Below are positions 41,820-50,796 of a DNA stretch of 50,796 bases, one piece after another. The notes beneath the pieces were generated by a model. It was not told where the DNA came from and ran no database searches. It saw only the letters and a program-made list of their open reading frames with translations. The DNA is from Ophiosphaerella korrae (lineage: Eukaryota > Ascomycota > Dothideomycetes > Pleosporales > Phaeosphaeriaceae), in assembly GCA_028456385.1 (NCBI GenBank), contig JALNQF010000301.1:1-50796 (forward strand), read 5' to 3'. A program made the position numbers and the translations under genes. Positions within the stretch are counted from its first letter, which is position 1, and every line of letters starts with the position of its first letter.

Positions 41820-44800
41820 GGTTAGTAATTTATTAGTAAGCTAGATATTTATAAGTTAAGTATAAAATTATTAAGGTAGTCTTAGATTTTATTAAAAAGT
41901 ACTTTATATATTGCTTAGTATTCTATTACTTCTATTAGCCTAAGCTAATTTAAGAAGCTCTCTTATTTATTTACTAGTAAGACTTTTAAAAAGCTATCTA
42001 CTATTATCTTTATTAATAAAGTATATTCTACTTTAATTTAGCTAGTAGAGACCTCTTATCTTAGCTAATAATTATAGATATTAACGTACTAAAGCTTAGT
42101 CTATAGCTTAGCTAGTTTATTAGTAATAAGCTAGATTATTTAAGTATTATTATACTAGATAGTAATATAGTTTGTAGAGAGTTTAACGTATAGTTTATTA
42201 AGTAGTTTTAATATAAATATAGCTTTTTTAGCTACTTATAATAGGGCTAGTAATTTTACTTTAGTAATAGAAGTAGTAACTATATCTTACTTATTTACTA
42301 TCTATATAATAAGTATATTAAAAAGTTTAATTATATACTCTTAAGAGCTTTTTTAATCTATAGTATTTTTAGTAAAAAAGGTATTCCTAGTAACTTATAA
42401 TAAGTTACTACTACCTAGCTAGAGTACCTTTAATCTCGTATAAGAGAGATATATAAGTACTTAATTAGTAGCTTTGTAATAAGTAGCGCTTAGGTTTATA
42501 AGAAATTAAGCTAGTTGTAATATTACAAAAGCTATATCTAGCTAGGTAGTTATAGTAGTAAATAGAAGTAAGCTAATTTTACGTTAGAAATTATTAATCT
42601 TAGATAGTGTTACTTAGCTAGTATAGGCCTTAAGTTTAGTAGTAGCTATAAGTATATTGTAATAGACGTATAGTTTATTAATAAGCTAACTTATCTTATT
42701 AATATACGCTACTTGTAGTAGTTAAATTATATATTACTCTCTATCTTAGATTACTTTAATACTAAGAAAATATTAGAGATCTATTCCTCTAGTAATAGTA
42801 TACTTCTCTTTAAAGAGATTAGTTACTTACTATACTTCTTTAGCCTTTTACTTATTATATCTAATAATAATATTATCTATATAGAAAAAGATAATAATTC
42901 TATTTTTAACTATATAATATAGTTTATATAGTACTATTTAAAAACCTATAGCTTTAAGTATAGCTATAAATTCTCTTTACTATAAGAGAAGTAAAATCTA
43001 GAGACTATATAGGGCCTTTTAGACCTAGATAATTATACTCTTCTTTTAGTATCTCCTTAGTATTCTTATATAGCTCTCTTAGTCTATTACTATATAAATA
43101 AAAGCGTTAGTTACGTTATACTATTTTAGTTTAAGATTGTATTTAGTAGTAATAGCTATAAGTATCTAAAAGGAGTAGCTAGCTAGTATTATAGTATAAG
43201 TCTCTTATATAGTAACGTTTTATTACTAGTCTCTTTATATAATAAGTTAAGCTTTATACTTAATAAAGTAATAATATTTATTAAGTTTATATATATATAT
43301 GCCTATGTATAGTTAAGTATCTACTAGCTAGTACTTTAGTCTATAATCTTATCTAGTAGTAGCTAGTTAAGTAGGCTATCCTAGCTTACTTAAATAGTTT
43401 ACCTATTAGATAGCTATCTAGGTTTATTTAGTATAAGGGTAGTAATAAGAGTTAATTATAGTAAGGCTTTAGTCTTTTTATAAGTATCTTTTTTATCTTA
43501 GCTTTATATATAAGCTTACTTTAATATTTTCTAAAGTTACTTACCTAGGTACTAGCTATAAAAGCTACTACCTATAATATAGTTTTAGATAAGCTATAGT
43601 TATTATATACTATTAACTCTAGTTAATCTCTAGTTATTAAGTAGGCTAGTAGTACTACTAGAAGTAAAGATAGTAGAGGAGTTAGATAGTAGTCTATAAT
43701 CTTTCTTCTATAGTAGTAGCTAAGTAGTTCTATTTTATTATTATTTATAAATATATTTAACCTTATATTATTATTATAGAAAGACCCTATTTCTAGCTTA
43801 TATAATAGTACTAAGAGCTTAATAGTTTTAATATATAAAGTTATTTATTAGATCTTCTTTTTTACTATTAAAGATTATTTACTTATTAAAGATTATATCT
43901 TATATACTTATTACTTTAGCTATAGATAGTACTTAGATCTAGTAGATATTTAATAACTAGTATCTTATAAGGTAACTAATCTAGGCTTTTAGATTAAGTT
44001 GTTATAGCCTTAATTTACTATAATAAGTATTAGTAGTTATTATAAAGGCTTTATAACTATATACTTTTAAGTAAGCTAAGCTTAGCTCTCTTATTAATAC
44101 TATAATTTTTTAGTTCTTAGTAACTTTTATAAAGAATACTTTATATAGTATCTTTTAGTTATTTAAGTAATATAGAGTATAATTATAGAGGTAGAATCTA
44201 GCTTATATAATTTCTAGCTAAAGTTCTTATAGTAAATTTACGTTAAGTTATATAGTATATACTTTCTCTTTATTAATTCCTATAGCGCGCTTAGCTCTTC
44301 TATTTTAGGCTTAAGTATCTAGTACTAAAAGTTTAATAGTAATACCTTATAAGTTTAACTAGCGCTAGACCTCTAGTTTTACTATTATAATCTTGTTATT
44401 ATCTTTAATTACTTTAACTAAGATACTATACTAATTTTTTAAGAAGAGGATTAAGTTTAATAGTACCTTAATAATTAATTTAGCTAGCTAGTTATTAGTA
44501 AAGTAGAAGTCCTATTATAGCTCTAAATATTTATTAGTAATATATATCTAGCTTTTCTCTTTAGTAACGCTTTATACTTTATATAAATAAAAGTTAATAG
44601 AGATTCTTTTTCTTAGTCCTTTATAACTTATTCTTAGCGTATAGCTAATTTACTTCTTTATCTTAGCTTTACTATATATATTATACTAGACTATAGATAC
44701 TTCTTTTATACGTATCTCTTAAGCTTACTAGATAAAGTATTTAATTACTACTAGTCTTAGATAGCTAAGTCTTTTATACTATAACGTGTTAGATTAGTAA

Positions 44801-47583
44801 GTAGACTAGGATACTAAGTAAGCTACTCTACTAAATCGCGTAAAGTCTCTTATATAATAACTCTATATCTATATAATTAAATTTAATAAGATTTAGATAT
44901 ATAATAGATTAGATAGATCTATATTAACGCTTATTATAGCCTTGTTTATAATACTTACTATACGTTAGTATTACTCTTGTTTGTATAGGAGTAGGCTTAC
45001 TTTAATTACCTTCTTAAATACTTATTTAAGCCTTTACTATTAGCGCGCAGCCTTTTTAGGCCTAGAGAACACCTCCTTAAGCTATATACTATCTACGCTA
45101 TTAACGTTTATATCTCTAGCGTTAATTTAACGTACGTAGCTTTATATTCTCTTTAGTAAGGATTATTACTAATTATATAGTAAGTTAATAGCCCTTTATA
45201 AGCTAGCTAATTGCGTAGCTTATAAGACTCTAAGACTAGTAATAGAGTAGGTCTTTTATAAGCTAAGCTTGTTAATAGAGCTACTTAGTTATACGTAGAG
45301 TTTTAGCTGTCTATAGCTCTAATCTAGCGATATCTATCCTTAGAGGAGACAGCGTTCTAATAATAGTAAGAGATAATAGAACATAATCTAGACTATATAG
45401 GATAAGCCTAGTTGTAAGAAATCTAGCTCTAATATTCTTCTCTAATATTACTATCTCTCTAATACGTAGATATATATAGAGGAAGTTAAGTTTAGTAATA
45501 TAATATACTTTATACTAAGCGAGCTTAGATACCTTATATCTATACACTCTCTTAAGAAGAGAGAAGTAGCTAATATTAAGAGGTTAGAAGAAGTATAAGG
45601 TATAAGATAGTATATAGAAGGTAATAATTATATTCTCTATATAGAAGTAATTAAACTTAGGTATAGCGTAGCTACTATAGCTATTAAGGATAAGGAGTCT
45701 ATACGCGCCTAATATACAAGACTAAGTTTATTTATTAGAGTACTTTACCTACTTAAGCCTAAGGCTATTATCTATCTAGCTATTATTACTTACGCTAATT
45801 ACCTAGTTAGATAAGAAGTTCTAATACTAGCTAGCTTAATAGAGCTTACTAGATAGGATAATAAATAGAGAGATACTATAGCCTAACACGTTAATATACT
45901 TAATTGTTATAACCTACTTATAATTACTTAGCTAAATAATAGTCGCGTATCTAATTGTATTAGCGCTTATAACTACTTTTACTATACCTACTATACCTAT
46001 TATAAATCTAGTCTTATTAAAATTATATACGTCTTTATTAGGTATCTTATATACGTAGTACGTGTCCTATATAAGTCTAAACTACGCGTTAATTCTAACT
46101 AGGTCTTTATATCTCGCGCGCTATAAGTAGAATTTGTTATTCTACTTTATCTAGAGCTTTACTTAGTACTAGATAAATTATAATACTTACTTCTAGCTAA
46201 CTAGTTAAGGAAGTAGATCTTAGCTATATATAGTAAGTAGAACGTCTACTATACGTTGTATATTAATAATTTAAAGAGGAAATCTACGTTAATTAAGGGT
46301 AAGGATTTACTAAACTAGAGACTACTTCTTAATAGGACTTATCTTTTAATTAATAGGCGTTATCTTATATTAGGGGTAGATACCTTAGAGATAGCGCTAG
46401 AGCGTTGTACGTAGGATAGAGTATAGCTATATAGCTTTACGCTAGCTTTTAATTTAGCTTAATTAAAGTACGTAAGTAGTAAGAATATATCTACCTTCTA
46501 TTTAAAAGGCCTTAGGACGTTAGCGTAGAGTTATAATTAATAGGATAGAGGAGACCTTGCGTAATTTAGTAGGGTAGCCTACTTAGTATCTTAGCTTACT
46601 TACTAATCTAACACGTTAATAGTACTAGTAATCTAGTAGTCTAAGGTTTATATATATAGTGTACTACTTAGTATAGTAACTTATATAGTAAATAATACTT
46701 AAGTACCTATTATCTATAGATCTTAGTAAGGTCTCTAATTATCGATCTATTAAGTTTATTTAGAGTAGTTAGTTTAGATTAAGTATTTTACTATATTCCT
46801 CTCTACTAATATAGTTAAAAAGAGACTAGGTTATATAAGATATCTAAGTATATAGCTATATTATATAGAGCTAGTATACTTTCTTTAGATTAGTTTCTTA
46901 GTATAATATTAAGAGATCTATATCCTTTTACTTATATCTTTAACTTACCTACCTATATATAATTATTTAGTATTTGTAAGTAATAGTTATATATATAAGT
47001 AGAGTTGTTTATATTATAGTAAGTTAAACTAAAGTTTAGAATAAAGGAGTTCTAGAGTAGATAGTTATTATAAGTATTTATTTTAGGCTTAGTAGTAAAG
47101 ATATACTTAATACTTAATATTTTCTAATATTCTAGTTAGTTATTCTAAAATTTAGGTATAAGAGTTTAAGATTACTTTATTTAAGATTTAGACTATCTTC
47201 TAATAAGCTCTTAGAGTATAGTATTATATTTGCGCTTATAATTAATAAGCTCTTATAGAGTTTTTCTTAGATTCTAATATTAAAGAGCTTTATCTAGATA
47301 TATATAGTAGTAATTCTTAAGGTTATAGAATTATTTACTATAAGTAAGGTATTATTTATCTACCTTAGCTTAATTAGTTAATTATTTAGTGTTAGAATTA
47401 CTTCTACGCTAACTCTAGGGTTTACCCCTATCTAATCTACTATAAGAATTAAGTAGTAGGTATTTAGTAAGAGAGGCGTCCCTTATCTTACTCTAAGTAG
47501 ATATACTACTAGTAGTAAGATCTACTAAAGGTATTATTAACTATAAAAGTAGCTCTATTTTTCCCTAATTAAAGGAGATAAGT
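41820..47583 (-). repeat. RIPped retroelement interior and other repeats, minus-coded
   Basis: The first few hundred bases mirror the interior next to the left LTR (reverse complement of about 9,090-9,689). The plus strand is rich in T and C, so the purine-rich, probably coding, strand is the minus strand. No long open frames. Around 44,900-46,700 the sequence keeps more CG dinucleotides (GCGCGC, TCGCG), which may mark a different element. No protein family could be assigned. Confidence 0.55.
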
Positions 47584-48480
47584 TACTATTATATACTCTT
47601 AGAATTATTTTATTATCTCTTTCTAGGTTATACTAAATTTAAAGTAACTATAGTCTTAAAAGTTTATAGACTATATAGAAATAACCTTATTAGTTACTAG
47701 AAAGAAGTCTTTAGTAACTATATTAATCTATAATATTTCTACAACCTTATAAGTCTCTATATTAGTAGTAGCTTAGTTATACTTAGCTAGCTAAGTATCT
47801 TAACTAGAGATAGTCTTTATTAGTTTAAGTAAGCTAATATACTACTTATAAGTACGTTCTTATTTTAACTACTTATTAATACTAATTATTTATTTTAGGC
47901 TAGTAAGCTATTATTATATTAATTAATATAGTAACTAATATATACGTAGTAAATATAGTAAAACTAATAATTAGATAAATAGTACAATATAGTATAGGCT
48001 TATCTATTTCTTATTATATATATATTAATTAATTTAATATTACTTATAGAGAGTTTTATAATACTTAAGGTCTTCTTTATATACTTTAAGACCTATAGCT
48101 AAAAGTTTAGACTAACGTATACGTTCTTTAATTTTACTAGCTAGAGTGTAATTAATAATTACTAAAAGATTAGTAAGTTCTAGTATCTTTATAAGCTCTA
48201 TAGTAGAGGCTAAGTTAATTTAATCTTAGATTTTATATATAATATATCTTAACTAGAGCTAAGTTAGCTAGGTAGTATAGTTAGTATTAGTTCTTAACGT
48301 TATAGTTAGGTTGCGTTAAGTAATACTAGCTATCTTAGTTTAGCTTTAAGCTATAAGAAAGTAAGAGATTAGTACTTTTTTAAGTATACTTATTTAATAC
48401 TATATATAGTTTTAGCTTAATTAAGAGTTACTAGAAAGTTACTAGAAAGTAGGAGATTTATACTTTTTAAAAATACTTGT
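47584..48480 (-). repeat. Left arm of a large inverted repeat (about 0.9 kb)
   Basis: Aligns by eye with the reverse complement of about 49,240-50,150. Matching anchors include TTTCTAGGTTATA, AGTCTTTAGTAAC, GTAGCTTAGTTATACTTAGC, CTTTATTAGTTTAAGTAA, GTTTAGACTA and GCTCTATAGTAGAGGCTAAG. Both copies are RIPped. Read toward the outside, the arm looks like the start of a retroelement coding region. Confidence 0.7.
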
Positions 48481-48592
48481 AGTACTACTAAAGAGTAGAA
48501 GATTTACACTTTTTAAAGATACTTGTAGTACTACTAAAAAGTAAGAGAATAGTACTTTTTTATAGTTGCGCGTAGTACTACTAGTATTAGAT
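48431..48592. repeat. 46-bp tandem repeat at the inner end of the arm
   Basis: Units carrying GATTTACACTTTTTAAAGATA and ending in TTGTAGTACTACTA recur with a 46-bp period about three times, with C/T-type differences. Related AGCGAAAAGTGCAAGTCTCT-type sequence appears at 49,200-49,290 on the other side. Confidence 0.7.
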
Positions 48593-49000
48593 AAGTTATA
48601 CGATTAGATATATAATACGTAATTAGATATACAATTATATACAAGATTAGATACGTAATAGTATATATATATAGAGGCGTAATAGATTCTAAATATACCT
48701 AGAATCTATTAATTAGCTTAGCGTATAAGCGTAATAATTACTAAGCTACTACTCTTACTATAGCTAAAAAGACTATAGATTTAACTTTTATAAATAAAGA
48801 AATTAAATAAAGGATCTTATATATAAGGAGATAGACTACGTTAATATAACTAATATAATAAAGAAACTAGCACCTTAATAGAAAGGGTATTAAGAATCTA
48901 GCTTACTACTATCTCGAGAGACCTAGCTAAGACTACTATATTGTAGATATATAGATAGAGCGTAGAGCTAGAGATAAAAGGATAGAATTAAGAATTAACT
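48585..49000 (+). repeat. Partial RIPped LTR between the inverted arms
   Basis: Starts TATTAGATAAG and follows the 9,690-10,251 LTR in the same orientation through AGATTCTAAATATACCTAG to AGAGCGTAGAGCTAG at about 48,972. After that the similarity fades. This is the fourth copy of the family in the window. Confidence 0.65.
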
Positions 49001-49239
49001 CTTCTCTTACTCTAGTTTATATCTATTAGTTTTATAACTATAAATTTAATAATTAAGAGTTTTACTACTTTAATTAAGTTAAGTAAACTAGTACCTACTT
49101 AAACCTAACTACTCTAGCTTAAGTATTAACTCGAGTATTAACTTAAGTATTAACTTAACTATTAAGTAGAGTATTAAGCTAAGTACTATATACGTATTAG
49201 CGAAAAGTACTAATCTCTTACCTTCTAGTAGCCCTACGC

Positions 49240-50150
49240 GTATTAGCGAAAAGTGCAAGTCTCTTACTCTCTAGTAACCTTCTAGTAACTCTTAATTAAA
49301 CTAAGTATTATATAGAGTACTACACTTAGTATTAATTACGCGTACTTAAAAAAGTATATATCTCTTACTCTCTTATAGCTTAAAGCTAAACTAAGATAGC
49401 TAGTATTACTTAACGCGATCTAACTATAACATTACGAACTAATACTAACTATACTACTTAGTTAACTTAGCTATAGTTAAGATACGTTATATACAAAATC
49501 TAGAATTAAATTAACTTAGCCTCTACTATAGAGCTTATAAATATACTAGAACTTATTAATCTTCTAGTACTTACTAATTATACTCTAGCTAATAATATTA
49601 AGAAACTAACGTAATAGTCTAAACAATTAGTAGTAAGTTATAAAGCTTTTAAGGAGGATCTAGAGTACTATAAGACTTTTTCTAAGTAATACTAAATAAA
49701 TTAATATATATATAACAAGGAATAAATAAGCCTATAGTATACTATAGTATTTATCTAATTTTTAGTTTTACTATATCTACTACGTATATACTACCTACTA
49801 AATTAATTAATAAGATAATAGCTTACTAACCTAAAACAAATAGTTAGGATTAATAAATAGATAGAAAGAGAGTATACTTATAAGCGCTATATTAGTTTAC
49901 TTAAACTAATAAAGAATATTTTAAACTAGAATACTTAAATAGCTAAGTATAACTAAGCTACTATAGACGCTAAAACTTATTAAGTTATAAAAGTTTTAAA
50001 TCTTAAAGTAGTAACTAAAGACTTCCTTTTAGCTATAAATAAAGCTACGCCTATATAGTTAATTAATTTTTAGAACTATAGATATTTTAATAAGTATATA
50101 ACCTAGAAAGAAATAATAAAACACTTCTAAGAATATATAATAATAGTGTA
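49240..50150 (+). repeat. Right arm of the large inverted repeat
   Basis: Mirror of 47,584-48,480. On the plus strand it reads as a decayed protein with traces such as SYKAFKEDLEYYKTFS (about 49,632-49,685) and AKYNQATIDAKT (about 49,943-49,978) between stops. This suggests the N-terminal (gag-like) region of a retroelement. The family was not confirmed. Confidence 0.65.
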
Positions 50151-50796
50151 TCCTCTAAAAGAGAAAAAAGCTACTTTTAGTGTAGCTTATTACCTAACGC
50201 CTAACCTTACCTAACGCCTGTTTTTTCCTCTTAGCCCCCCCCCTCTATCTTAATAACTACTTTTTCTATTAACTCTAGATTTTAGTATAGATTATATATT
50301 AGTATTAGAAATTACTCTATTTATTTATTTTTAAAAAAAAATTAACATATATATAAATATTAAACCTTAAAATATTTAAGTATATTTTACTTAATTATAA
50401 ATAATTATATAATAGAGTATAAAAAAAAGCTATAAATTAAAATTTAGATTATCTATATATATTGTTAAAAGTTATAATTGTTACTAATATCTAATACTAT
50501 ATATTTAATTAGTTATTTAAAGCTAAACTTTCTCTATAAAGCTTTATAAAAATATTATTAAGATAATAGATATTTTATTAAATAATAATAATTTTTCTAA
50601 TTTATATATAGAAACGATTACTTATATAAGTTATATTAAAGTCTACGTACTTAATATTTAGCTAAATAAGTAAATTATTATTATAAAGTAATAATTTTGT
50701 AATATATTTAGTAAAATTAATAAAAAATTTATATATTTTATAGTTTTATATTTTATATATATATATATTAATACTATAATTATATATACAAATAGT
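50151..50796. repeat. Extremely AT-rich end of window
   Basis: Nearly pure A/T with TATATA runs from about 50,280. A short run of C (AGCCCCCCCCCCTC type) lies at about 50,238. No features. No telomere repeat is seen. Confidence 0.55.

Noticed and set aside
44900..46700. RIPped telomere-linked helicase in the CG-retaining part of the right block
   Set aside because: No helicase motif could be read in any frame and no telomere repeat is present in the window.

Overview
The window looks like an accessory or subtelomere-like segment of a filamentous ascomycete genome. Three kinds of evidence support this: short spliceosomal introns of 49-65 nt with GTAAG/GTACGT donors and CTAAC-like branch sites, heterokaryon-incompatibility (HET) domain genes, and long AT-rich blocks that carry the C-to-T (CpA to TpA) decay typical of repeat-induced point mutation (RIP). 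No bacterial signals, tRNA, rRNA or CRISPR were found. The species cannot be named from sequence alone.

Layout: about 1-10,600 and 39,110-50,796 are RIP-ruined transposon blocks with no long open frames. Between them lies a gene island of roughly 28 kb. From left to right it holds: an APH/AIM9-like kinase-fold gene (10,905-12,595, minus, two introns); a broken multi-exon gene (13.5-14.3 kb); a small three-finger C2H2 ORF with two damaged zinc ligands (14,989-15,267); a nest of transposon pieces, including a little-damaged LTR (15,660-16,191) and a pogo transposase head (17.2-17.5 kb); an array of HET genes (18.4-20.2 plus, 23.1-25.0 plus, 26.6-28.5 plus, and a broken one at 30.5-28.8 minus) with relics of other genes and a hAT transposase in the gaps; a nucleotide kinase fused to a SAICAR-synthetase-like domain (31,200-33,003, minus); a cluster of MITEs and a 1.44-kb TIR element (33.2-35.4 kb); an intact four-exon ATP phosphoribosyltransferase gene (35,753-36,848, plus); and an internally deleted pogo element with a MITE inside it (37.3-38.4 kb).

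How the genes may fit together: the HET genes are self/non-self recognition type genes and form a diverse cluster. HET1 and HET4 share an N-terminal Cys/His module and are probably of one subfamily. The kinase-SAICAR synthetase fusion and the HisG-type gene lie 2.7 kb apart. Both are classes of purine/histidine-pathway enzymes recruited in known nucleoside antimetabolite pathways (pentostatin/coformycin type), so this pair is the best candidate for an undescribed system in the window. That link is inference: no dehydrogenase partner is visible.

Structure: the island is bracketed by two inverted, RIPped copies of one retroelement family (LTRs at 9,690-10,251 and 41,180-41,819). A third, much less mutated copy of the LTR lies at 15,660-16,191 and shows what the others looked like before decay. 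RIP-type C-to-T changes also leak into the island: stop codons in HET4, the C2H2 ORF and the transposon relics all fit CAG/CAA/CGA/TGG to stop or Cys/His loss.
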